A stretch of DNA of 43,761 nucleotides, taken from NCBI GenBank assembly GCA_040752675.1, contig JBFMGF010000001.1:1-43761 (forward strand), written 5' to 3'. The notes beneath the pieces are model-generated. The model searched no databases. It saw only the letters and a program-made list of their open reading frames with translations, and was not told the DNA's origin. Each line of letters begins with the position of its first letter. Position 1 is the first letter of the stretch. The translations under genes were made by a program, and so were the position numbers. Source of the stretch: Acidobacteriota bacterium. Lineage in GTDB: Bacteria; Acidobacteriota; Polarisedimenticolia; JBFMGF01. Below, piece after piece: positions 37,690 to 43,761 of this stretch.

Positions 37690-38067
37690 CCAGCCGGCGT
37701 CGTTTTCTCTTCCATCCTTACTATGAAGCACGCTTGATTCTCAATATTTTCTCCCATGATATTACTTTAGTAGAAAAATGATTGTCAATAGGGAATGAAA
37801 GGGAAGAAAAAGCTCAATCGGTAATGGATAGAGAAGGAATCGGGGAAGAAGAGGCCAGAATAAGGCAGACTTTTCCTCAAGGGAGAATCAACCCGTCAAA
37901 AGATATCTGCTGGTATGACCTCCAACGCCATGCTCTGCTGGATTTTTGAAGGAGGGGGACGCTGAGGCACAAAGCTCAGGTGAAGATGATAATGTAAAAA
38001 TCGGGCATCCAGAAGCTAAAATAGAAATTGCAGTTTACAAAAATCTATAAGCTTAAGGAGACCCGAC
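37690..38067. other. Gene-poor stretch between repeat and IS110 remnant
   Basis: About 378 bases without a supportable gene. The last 100 bases, including AAGGAG before the IS110 ATG, probably are the left end of that element. The rest is AT-rich with no recognised structure. Confidence 0.55.
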
Positions 38068-38232
38068 ATGAACATTATAGGATTAGATGCTCATAGTACA
38101 AGCTTTACCATGGCCATACTAAACAAGCAAGGGAAAATATGCAGTTGCATATCGAGAGAGACATCAGCAGAGAATCTGATCAGTTTAGTAAGGCAGGTGA
38201 GAGGACTATATTGCTCTTTCGATAGAAATTGA
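38068..38232 (+). mobile_element. N-terminal remnant of an IS110-family transposase
   Basis: MNIIGLDAHSTSFTMAILNK is the start of the DEDD RuvC-like domain of IS110 transposases, with the first catalytic Asp and a good AAGGAG site. After about 54 codons it stops at TGA. A neighbouring frame continues briefly (ALSIEIELSEV), so a frameshift and a large 3' deletion have inactivated it. Confidence 0.75.
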
Positions 38233-38295
38233 GTTATCAGAAGTTTAAAATAAGATAGAAGTTGAATGTTTTAAATAAAGGAGAAAAACAATATT

Positions 38296-38775
38296 ATGAA
38301 ACTCGTTCCCATTGGAAAGATAAGAACCTCTTTTAGATCTAAAAAAGTAACACCGATACAAACGACTCAATCCAGGGAAACGGGAAGAGCGGAGGTTTTT
38401 AAAAAATACCAGAAAGGATTGGATGATCTGGACGGTTTTTCTCATATCATCTTGATCTATTGGTTTCATCGATCGAAAGGATATTCTCTGAAAGTCACGC
38501 CTTTCCTGGATACGGTGAGGCGAGGATTGTTCTCCACCAGGTATCCGGGAAGACCCAATCAAATAGGCATAAGTATAGTGGAATTGCTCAAAAGAAAAGG
38601 TAATATCCTCTATGTCAGAGGCATAGATGTTCTCGACAATACTCCACTTCTGGATATCAAACCATATTTGCCTCAACTCAATCCCCAAGGGAAAATCAAG
38701 GTGGGGTGGCTAACGGGGAAGATTCAAAAAATGAAAAGCAAAAAAGGCCGCAAAGCTTCCCATCAATCCTCTTAA
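38296..38775 (+). CDS. trmO: tRNA (N6-threonylcarbamoyladenosine37-N6) methyltransferase TrmO family
   Basis: A 159-residue protein of the TrmO/TsaA (UPF0066) beta-barrel family that methylates t6A37 with AdoMet. It has IGKIRTSF at the N-terminus, LDDLDGFSHIILIYWFHRS, FSTRYPGRPNQIGIS, where Gln replaces the usual Pro of RPNPIG, and LDNTPLLDIKPYLP. The basic tail is unconserved. Many standalone members in anaerobes occur beside metal or redox genes, as here, so a different substrate is possible. It is convergent with the ferritin-like gene. Confidence 0.88.
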   Translation: MKLVPIGKIRTSFRSKKVTPIQTTQSRETGRAEVFKKYQKGLDDLDGFSHIILIYWFHRSKGYSLKVTPFLDTVRRGLFSTRYPGRPNQIGISIVELLKRKGNILYVRGIDVLDNTPLLDIKPYLPQLNPQGKIKVGWLTGKIQKMKSKKGRKASHQSS

Positions 38776-38787
38776 TCTTCTTAATCT

Positions 38788-39039
38788 TCAATCATGCTCT
38801 TTAAACATTTTGTCCTGCCCCAGATCATTTTTTCGGATCCACTCCATGAGCATGGCGACATGCTCTTTCTCCTCATTCATATTATGAGCCAGGATCTTTT
38901 TTAAAGTGGCATCATCAGTTGCATCGATCCTTTCCTGATAATAATCAATGGCTTCCAGCTCCTCGCGGAGCGATTTCCTGGCTCTCTCCAGATCAACATG
39001 CTTGGGATTCATCTTTTCCAAAGGTTCAAAGAAAGGCAT
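38788..39039 (-). CDS. Encapsulated-ferritin-like (EncFtn) small ferroxidase
   Basis: An 83-residue two-helix protein closely resembling EncFtn. It contains EPLEKMNPKH, then LREELEAIDYYQERIDATDD and LKKILAHNMNEEKEHVAML, then EWIRKND. The helix-1 Glu and the E-x2-H in EEKEH match the iron ligands of the Rhodospirillum enzyme, in which annular decamers oxidise Fe(II). The start at 39039 is fixed by GAGGAGG six bases upstream. The longer GTG frame merely reads through that site. The protein stops soon after helix 2, and I see no encapsulin-targeting tail and no encapsulin gene in the window. It is divergent from the DUF134 gene, sharing the palindrome region. Confidence 0.82.
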   Translation of the reverse strand: MPFFEPLEKMNPKHVDLERARKSLREELEAIDYYQERIDATDDATLKKILAHNMNEEKEHVAMLMEWIRKNDLGQDKMFKEHD

Positions 39040-39066
39040 TTTATACCTCCTCACATTGAGAAAATC

Positions 39067-39095
39067 TTGACAAGAATGGTTTTAAGAATTAAAAT
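39067..39095 (+). promoter_or_regulatory. Candidate promoter of the DUF134 operon
   Basis: TTGACA (39067-39072) and TAAAAT (39090-39095) are spaced by 17 bases. The 16-bp palindrome begins five bases downstream, so a bound protein would cover the start region. A minus-strand TATAAT (39099-39094) lies in the same place for the divergent gene. Confidence 0.5.
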
Positions 39096-39099
39096 TATA

Positions 39100-39115
39100 A
39101 TGAGCATATGCTCAT
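39100..39115. promoter_or_regulatory. Perfect 16-bp palindromic operator candidate
   Basis: ATGAGCATATGCTCAT, a perfect palindrome centred in the 101-base divergent gap between the ferritin-like gene and the DUF134 regulator. It is the natural candidate for autoregulation by the DUF134 helix-turn-helix protein. Confidence 0.65.
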
Positions 39116-39140
39116 AATATATTAACATCGAATTAGAACC

Positions 39141-39746
39141 ATGCCAAGACCAAAATTATGTCGCTGGATTCGCTTCCACCCGGGGTCCAGTTTTTTCAAG
39201 CCGCAAGGGATACCTCTTCGCTTTTTGCATGAGGTCAGCCTCAGCATGGATGAGTTTGAGGCTATAAGGCTTGCTGATTTTGAAGGATTATATCAAGAGG
39301 AAGCAGCCAAGAAAATGAAAATCTCGCGCCAGACATTCGGCAGGATTCTTACAGAAGCTCATAGAAAGATTGCGGAATGTTTGGTTCAAGGAAAAGCTTT
39401 AAGCATAGAGGGAGGTGACTACATCATGATTACCAGGAGGTTTCGCTGTACGGATTGCGGGCATACCTGGGAAGTGGCTCATGGAATGCCAAGACCCACG
39501 GAATGTTCGCATTGTAGCAGCATCAACATTCTTCGGGCAGAAGAAGATAGAGGTTTTACAGGGCGAGGTGGATTTGCTGGGGGCAGAGGGGGTTTAGGAG
39601 GCAGAGGAGCCCAGGGGGCAGGAAGAGCTCCTGAAGGAAGAGGAGGCTCAGGCGGAAGAAGGGGTTTAGGTGGGGGAGGAAGGCCTGGTCGCAGAGGCGG
39701 CGGTCAAAGAGGGGGCTTCAGGCGAAGATCAGGAGGCTCAAGATAA
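39141..39746 (+). CDS. DUF134 (UPF0251) DNA-binding protein with zinc ribbon and Arg/Gly-rich tail
   Basis: A 201-residue predicted regulator. Residues 1-90 are the DUF134 domain: MPRPKLCRWIRFHPG, then SLSMDEFEAIRLADFEGLYQ and the helix-turn-helix EEAAKKMKISRQTFGRIL. Residues about 97-133 form a zinc ribbon with CTDCGHTW and CSHC. From about residue 138 to the end the chain is almost only Gly and Arg with some Ala, Ser and Pro, like RGG tails of RNA- or DNA-binding proteins. That tail is not part of the usual family, which is 100-150 residues long. It begins a compact operon with the zinc-ribbon and DUF5320-like genes. Confidence 0.88.
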   Translation: MPRPKLCRWIRFHPGSSFFKPQGIPLRFLHEVSLSMDEFEAIRLADFEGLYQEEAAKKMKISRQTFGRILTEAHRKIAECLVQGKALSIEGGDYIMITRRFRCTDCGHTWEVAHGMPRPTECSHCSSINILRAEEDRGFTGRGGFAGGRGGLGGRGAQGAGRAPEGRGGSGGRRGLGGGGRPGRRGGGQRGGFRRRSGGSR

Positions 39747-39794
39747 TTGAACATCCAGGCTAAAACTGGCCATGGAAGAAAGAGAGGTAAAGAA

Positions 39795-39986
39795 ATGAAA
39801 GAAGAAAAATGGATCAGAGGTATGGGACCTGTTGGACATTGTGTTTGTCCACAATGCGGTTATAAGAAACCGCATGCACAAGGAATTCCATGCCGAGAGG
39901 AGGTATGTCCCAAATGCCAGGTTAATCTCATCAGAGAAAGGTCATTTCACCATGATCTGATTAAGAAAAAGAAAGGGGGTGAATAA
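39795..39986 (+). CDS. Small double-knuckle zinc-ribbon protein
   Basis: A 63-residue protein with a rubredoxin-like metal site, CVCPQCGYKKPHAQGIPC, followed by EEVCPKCQVNLIRE. The start at 39795 lies seven bases after GAGAGG. A longer frame from a TTG at 39747 overlaps the previous stop region. Similar microproteins recur beside DUF134, NifX/Mrp-like and DUF5320 genes in anaerobes. The function is unknown, but metal binding (Zn or Fe) is likely. The DUF5320-like gene follows after two bases. Confidence 0.75.
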   Translation: MKEEKWIRGMGPVGHCVCPQCGYKKPHAQGIPCREEVCPKCQVNLIRERSFHHDLIKKKKGGE

Positions 39987-39988
39987 CA

Positions 39989-40318
39989 ATGTATGGACGT
40001 TATGGATGGTATGGAGGGGGACGGGGAAGAGGAAGAGGTTGGTGGGCAGGTTGGCCCACTTCAGGTGCTCCCTCCGGATATACTTACATTGGACCTTGTC
40101 GGTGTGGTTGGGGACCAGATGCTTTTTATGCAGACCCGAGTGGGAGAATCGTTCACGCATCACAAGTTCATCGATGGGGATGGCAAGCACCAGAATCTTA
40201 TGCGAAAGAGGATATCGAAGCAGAGGTGCAATGGCTGAAGGAAGAAAAAATGGAATTAGAAAATCGCATCAGGGAGCTGGAGGAACGATTAGAAGGAAAG
40301 GCTGAAAATAAGAAGTAA
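39989..40318 (+). CDS. DUF5320-like Gly/Trp-rich protein with C-terminal coiled coil
   Basis: A 109-residue protein. It begins with a Gly/Arg/Tyr/Trp-rich segment (MYGRYGWYGGGRGRGRGWW), continues with a region containing a C-x-C (PCRCGWGPDAFY), and ends in a strong coiled coil (IEAEVQWLKEEKMELENRIR, then ELEERL). This order is that of DUF5320-type proteins. GGGGGTG two to nine bases before the start is its ribosome site, inside the previous gene's end. Function is unknown. Co-operonic with the zinc-ribbon protein and the DUF134 regulator. Confidence 0.7.
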   Translation: MYGRYGWYGGGRGRGRGWWAGWPTSGAPSGYTYIGPCRCGWGPDAFYADPSGRIVHASQVHRWGWQAPESYAKEDIEAEVQWLKEEKMELENRIRELEERLEGKAENKK

Positions 40319-40395
40319 ATTCTTGGAAGGCAAATTGGTTGATAGGACAGATTTGATTGAGGGTCACATTTGCCATGATAAAGGACATTAAGGAT

Positions 40396-40815
40396 TCAAG
40401 TCAATTTTTTTCCTATAGTGCTCATGGTTAACTTACCGTGTCTAACTCCCTTAGTGCTGGTGAGTCTATCGGCTATCTTTTTAATGATACCGCTTTTCCC
40501 TCTGACAATGAGAACTTCCAGGCAATTGTGAGGGTCAAGATGGATATGCATCGAAGAGAGGATGTTTTTATAATAGTCGTGTTCCAGAGATGTGAGAACG
40601 GCTGCTAGTTCCCGAACTTCATGACTGTATACTAAGGTTATTGTCCCTATCGTTTCTTTATGCGGATCAAACCATTCCTGATCGACAAGGCGTTCGCGGA
40701 TTATATCTCTTATGGCTTCCGATCTTGATTTATATCCTCTTTTTGATATGAGGCGATCGAAATCATGGAGAAGATAAGTGCTCATGGAAATGCCAAATCG
40801 AATCGTATCTTTCAT
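40396..40815 (-). CDS. nikR: Nickel-responsive regulator NikR
   Basis: A 139-residue ribbon-helix-helix repressor. The N-terminal DNA-binding part is IRFGISMSTYLLHDFDRLIS, followed by YKSRSEAIRDIIRERL. The ACT-like metal domain holds the nickel ligands in LEHDYY, SSMHIHLDPHNCLEVLIVRG (His, His-x-His, Cys). The start at 40815 follows GGGAG by six bases. A longer frame from 40857 is less likely. It normally represses nickel uptake genes, but none is in the window. It is convergent with the DUF5320-like gene. A T7 run precedes its stop codon. Confidence 0.92.
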   Translation of the reverse strand: MKDTIRFGISMSTYLLHDFDRLISKRGYKSRSEAIRDIIRERLVDQEWFDPHKETIGTITLVYSHEVRELAAVLTSLEHDYYKNILSSMHIHLDPHNCLEVLIVRGKSGIIKKIADRLTSTKGVRHGKLTMSTIGKKLT

Positions 40816-40878
40816 TATTCGCTCCCGATAGTTTCTTCCGTTGAATCTTCTTCGCAAAACGCGTAGAAGATAGTGCGC

Positions 40879-42402
40879 TCAAGCAGCAGCCCTCAAGCAG
40901 GCTTGCGGGTAGAATTCATGGTGAAGCTTGAGCACCATAGACATGATTGTCTGGCCGCTGGCGGTGACACGCCAACGGCGGGATCTGGGAATTTTGCAAT
41001 GAGACCTCGAAGATGAAGACGTTTGAAGAGACGAGAGACAGCGGCGCTCTGTCGTCTGTTTTCACAGACGCCTCTGGCAGGAGAGAACAGATGAAACCGG
41101 ATATTCTTGTTCCGGCAGCCTCTGATCATGTGCTCACCACGCATGACGGCGGAGAACAGGCGGATATCAGCATCAGATGCGGGATTGAAGCCCAGGTAAG
41201 GGCGATCATTGCACCGAACGGGTTCCACGAGAAGGTTCAACTGTCTGTAAGCGATAGCTGGATCATCGACCACGGCGAGGGCATCGAGATAGCGGGCATT
41301 GGCAGCCCTGGAGACCTCGGCGTAGCGATAGAAATTAGCCACGCCTTTTCGCATGGGGAACCATCCGACCACACACTCTCCTTTCCATATGCCCCTGCGA
41401 CGGACCATGAATTCATACGGGTGGTTGATGACTGTTTCCACTCGCAGGACGCATCCGATCTTGTCGTACATCTTGATCCAATTTTCCTTCATCCGGTGTT
41501 TGATACGAGCGCCCGGCCACCGCTTTGCGAAGGTGTTGATGATTTCGCCGGCGAAACCGCTGTGCAGTTTTCTTCCGAGGAAGGTCATGATATCCTCGGC
41601 ACTGAAGCAGAGGGTGGCATGCTTCAGCAGATTTTCATACAGAGGTTGCAGCATCTTCCGGCTGGTGAACATGACGTCGGTGGCGTACTCGGACTGGTCA
41701 ACAACCCAGTAGTACTCCATGCCGCTCAACAGAGTTTTCATCAGGGGATTAGCCTTGCGGGCAAAGCTGGAGAGGATGCGGGGCCATGGGAGGTTGGGAA
41801 AACGGTCGGCCAGCCGTTGTGCGCGGCCGGGATCATCGATCTGGATGAAAGCGTTCGCAACATTCTGGTAGGCGATGCCGCGCGTATCCATTTGTCTGGC
41901 CAGCCAGTCGTGACCGTTGAGACATACCTGAAGAGTGAAGGGAAACCAGGTCTGAAGGCGGATGTGCGTGAATCCGAAAACGGGATCGATGAAGTAGAAG
42001 TAGAGGCGGAGACATTTTCGCGGAGCATTGACTATTGTTGGGCGACCTTCCCCATAGACGAGCTTGAAACTCTGGCAGCCTTCGAGGATGGCGAAGACGC
42101 AGATCAAGCCGGATGTGATCCCGTCCTCGCAGGCGATTTTCCTGGCGAGTTCTTCTTTCCTGATTGTTCTGGTGAGATACCGGTAGGGACGTTTGGCTTT
42201 CGCAGCAATGTCCTGGGTGTAGTGTTTCAAGCAGGTTGAATGTTTTGCGATGAAGCCTTTGAAGTCTCGGAGGAGGAGTCCTTGCCTGGCGAGGAAATTC
42301 TCCATGCCTTTGGCGTAACTGATCGGCAGGTGTCCTTTAAAAAGAATTCTGTCAAACGAAGACAAAGATTTTGGTAGAATGTTTCTTGATAAATTCGTTC
42401 AT
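40879..42402 (-). pseudogene. Decayed mobile-type large ORF (unnamed multi-copy family)
   Basis: About 500 codons on the minus strand. The true start seems to be the ATG at 42402 behind AGGAGG (MNEFIKKHSTKIF). That frame stops after 16 codons and the gene resumes one frame over as LSSFDRILFKGHLPISYAKG. The body, with KCLRLYFYFIDPVFGFTHIR and LQTWFPFTLQVCLNGHDWLA, is intact to about 41000. Near a TTTT run at 40992-40995 the frame shifts again, so the real end is SRRWRVTASGQTIMSMVLKL and on to the TGA at 40881-40879. I recall this as a repeated hypothetical family in anaerobic bacteria, behaving like a transposase-type mobile gene, but no activity is established. It interrupts a cassette gene on its right. 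Confidence 0.65.
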
Positions 42403-42408
42403 GTGAGT

Positions 42409-42454
42409 GTTCCTCCTTTTCTGTTGAACACAGGAGATAGTATGCAGGAGGAAC
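42409..42454 (-). promoter_or_regulatory. Inverted repeat that would sequester the ribosome site
   Basis: In the leader of the mobile-type ORF, GTTCCTCC and GGAGGAAC (42454-42447 and 42416-42409 in mRNA order) can pair over 8 bp around a 30-base loop. The 3' arm contains the whole AGGAGG ribosome site. An inner CTGT/ACAG hairpin could stabilise it. It may keep the gene silent when transcribed from outside. Confidence 0.5.
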
Positions 42455-42483
42455 GCTTACTTTTTAAAGAGGAAATAGCTTAA

Positions 42484-42648
42484 AAGATTTTTTGGTTGCG
42501 GCAGAAGGCCGCCTTAGGAGATGATCGATATGCTTTTAGGTTCACAGGGGATGTGGTTAAGCTTTATCTATTCAAAGATAGAGCCATTAATCTTGATTCT
42601 GAAAAGCCAAATTATGTGTTGCATCGCATTTCTAAAGCGGCGCACTAA
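42484..42648 (+). pseudogene. C-terminal remnant of a cassette-type protein
   Basis: An open frame without a start codon reads DDRYAFRFTGDVVKLYLFKD, then a further 20 residues ending SKAAH. The TAA stop lies inside the first core (CACTAAC) of the following attC-like site, as is common for integron cassette genes. The 5' part is lost at the junction with the mobile-type ORF. Family not recognised. Confidence 0.5.
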
Positions 42649-42738
42649 CCATGCGCTCCAGCAGACCGTACTGCCTGTCATGCTGCTTGCGGGGCAAGCA
42701 GCCCGCCAGGCGCCGGCCACTGAGCGCTATCGTTAGGC
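42642..42738 (+). other. attC-like integron recombination site
   Basis: The site runs from GCACTAAC (42642-42649) to GTTAGGC (42732-42738), the two outer core boxes in correct orientation. Inside, GCGCTC (42653-42658) plus AG pairs with CT plus GAGCGC (42722-42727). One extra C on the left arm is the unpaired base expected of attC. A perfect 9-bp hairpin GCTGCTTGC/GCAAGCAGC (42682-42702) forms the variable tip. Total about 97 bases, normal for attC. Confidence 0.7.
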
Positions 42739-42773
42739 TGAATAGAGTAGTAAATGATCTATCCAAAAACATT

Positions 42774-43406
42774 ATGAATAAATTTTTATTCAGGAGCAGA
42801 TTAGTGCATAGATTTAGAAGCATTTCAATATTGATTCTTACGCTAGGGCTCAGCATATCAATTTTCTCATGCGTTATGATAGCATTTAGACCTGATGATT
42901 CTAGACTCGTACGTGGACCTTTTCCTCCTGAGATTGCCTCTATTGAAAAGGGAGAAGATCTAATAGCTGTAGCAGAGCTGAAACTACATGAGAATTTGGG
43001 TGAGACATTTCCAAATCTAACTTTAGTTAATGCTCAGAATGATGTCGTTACCTTAGAAGAATTTCGCGGCAAGCGTCTTGCAATTCTGGTTTCTACAACT
43101 GATTGTCATTATTGTGTTTTGTGGCTTCGAGATCTTCATAATACAAGATGGAAGCCTCCTGAAGGTTACGATCTTCTTATGGTGCTTTTCAGTTCAGGAG
43201 GAACTAAAGAATTTAATCGACTTGTTATGAACGCTCCTAATCATTTTCTCGTGGGGTGGCCCCTCATTGATTATCTTGCTTACGCAAGATTCTATCCTGC
43301 AATGTATTTCGTATCTGACGAAGGCATTTTTGAAGGATATAAAAGAGGATATTTGGCTGATCCAGTTTGGCATGTAGAAGTAGATAATAAGGCTAATAAT
43401 AATTAG
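42774..43406 (+). CDS. Cassette-borne thioredoxin-fold (redoxin-like) lipoprotein
   Basis: A 210-residue protein with an N-terminal membrane or export segment (ISILILTLGLSISIFSC) whose IFSC end resembles a lipobox. A thioredoxin-like domain follows, with ETFPNLTLVNAQNDVVTLEE, the strand RLAILVSTTDCHYC as active-site CxxC, and LVGWPLIDYLAYARFYPAMY carrying the cis-Pro region. It is AT-rich compared with the housekeeping genes. It lies between two attC-like sites, so it is probably an integron gene cassette. The start at 42774 has a weak ribosome site. Longer frames from within the attC are unlikely. Confidence 0.72.
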   Translation: MNKFLFRSRLVHRFRSISILILTLGLSISIFSCVMIAFRPDDSRLVRGPFPPEIASIEKGEDLIAVAELKLHENLGETFPNLTLVNAQNDVVTLEEFRGKRLAILVSTTDCHYCVLWLRDLHNTRWKPPEGYDLLMVLFSSGGTKEFNRLVMNAPNHFLVGWPLIDYLAYARFYPAMYFVSDEGIFEGYKRGYLADPVWHVEVDNKANNN

Positions 43407-43444
43407 CGATTGATTTTAACTTTGTTTAATTAATGGCTTAATCA

Positions 43445-43497
43445 GCGTAACCCACCGCTCAAGCTGACAGTGCTTAGCACTGCAGCTTAGTGGCAAC
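43445..43497 (+). other. attC-like hairpin interrupted by a group II intron
   Basis: The left core GCGTAAC (43445-43451) is followed by a long imperfect hairpin: AAGCTG, extra A, CAGTGCT, one-base loop, AGCACTG, CAGCTT (43461-43488). It sits just after a cassette gene. The expected right core (GTTACGC-like) is absent, because intron sequence begins at 43498-43500. The site is thus probably a split attC whose other half lies beyond the intron. Confidence 0.5.
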
Positions 43498-43761
43498 GTG
43501 TGTGCCGGGCATGATATGCCATTTGCGGGGTGCAAGTCCCAGCGCCAGGTTTTCGCGGAGCCGAAGGCAAGGAGAAGGGCAAGGGCGTCGCCGTGAGGCG
43601 GGGTCTGGAGGAAGCCCAATCCGAAGACGCGGGACGACGAACAGGAACCGGATATGCGGAATGAATCGTCCTGACCGTTGCGCAGGAGTCAGCAGAGGGC
43701 GTAGTAGCAGTGCGACGGGGCACGGGGAAGGCCCGAACGGATGAAAGGAGGAGTAAGCGGG
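43498..43761 (+). mobile_element. 5' part of a group II intron (runs off the window)
   Basis: The sequence begins GTGTGTGCC, matching the GUGYG intron start, and continues with typical domain I landmarks. These include GGGTGCAAGTCCC, GACGAACAGGAACCGGATAT (43635-43654) and GAGTCAGCAGAGGGCGTAGT (43686-43705). A stem TCCTG/CAGGA (43669-43673, 43683-43687) presents the loop ACCGTTGCG. Its GTTGC can pair with GCAAC just before the splice site, as EBS1 and IBS1. The reverse-transcriptase ORF probably starts at or after the ATG at 43741. Domains IV-VI are outside the window. The subclass is not assigned. Confidence 0.8.

Noticed and set aside
41013-42239. 408-codon plus-strand open frame
   Set aside because: It is antisense to the conserved body of the mobile-type ORF, has no ribosome site, and its acidic composition is that of a shadow frame.
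43490-43744. 84-codon plus-strand frame
   Set aside because: Lies within structured group II intron RNA and is Arg/Gly-rich by composition.

Overview
The window is a bacterial chromosome (or metagenomic contig) of moderate GC. The left 34 kb is a dense housekeeping region. A Gram-negative-type cell is suggested by an outer-membrane beta-barrel protein with a signal peptide and terminal Phe, and by an S46 dipeptidyl-peptidase. The metabolism is B12-dependent and anaerobe-like: class II ribonucleotide reductase, a stand-alone methionine-synthase-type activation protein and a cobalamin adenosyltransferase. I cannot name the species. The gene mix (S46 peptidase, polyprenyl-phosphate phosphoribosyltransferase, tdh-kbl, reverse transsulfuration pair) would fit an Acidobacteriota/Aminicenantes-like or deltaproteobacterial-like lineage, but this is inference.

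Layout. 1-360: edge of a broken secreted-protein gene. 383-3568: greA, B12-enzyme activation protein, UbiA-type prenyltransferase, DUF362. 3649-6204: acyl-ACP synthetase/ACP/acyltransferase fusion. 6292-10388: sirtuin, thioredoxin reductase, S46 peptidase. 10457-12546: a rearranged spot where a glycosyltransferase and the tail of an RND exporter (minus strand) abut a 5'-truncated hydrolase (plus strand). 12593-13336: outer-membrane protein. 13715-16032: tdh-kbl threonine catabolism. 16095-20014: recG and nrdJ. 20128-21537: rho (minus). 21787-26824: polX, mobA, moaC, lpd, cobO. 27115-33913: secreted protein, a cystathionine synthase/lyase-like pair, cutA, phosphohexomutase, enolase and an FtsB/DivIC-like protein.

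From about 33.9 kb the character changes to accessory DNA. A decayed IS91-family transposase is followed by a foreign-looking block: a frameshifted NurA nuclease gene and a 726-residue helical secreted or membrane protein. A 19-bp direct repeat brackets the block, which could reflect IS91/ISCR-type one-ended mobilisation or an assembly join. Next come an IS110 scrap, trmO, and a small metal/redox locus. In that locus an encapsulated-ferritin-like protein is divergent from a DUF134 regulator with an Arg/Gly-rich tail, a zinc-ribbon microprotein and a DUF5320-like coiled-coil protein. A 16-bp palindrome sits between the divergent genes, and nikR lies beyond.

The right end (40.9-43.8 kb) looks like a piece of an integron cassette array without a visible integrase. 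A decayed mobile-type ORF has landed in a cassette gene. Its remaining C-terminus ends inside an attC-like site, and a second cassette encodes a thioredoxin-fold lipoprotein-like protein. The attC-like hairpin of that cassette is interrupted by the 5' part of a group II intron that runs off the window. The intron has a candidate EBS1 loop that can pair with the exon bases just before the splice site.
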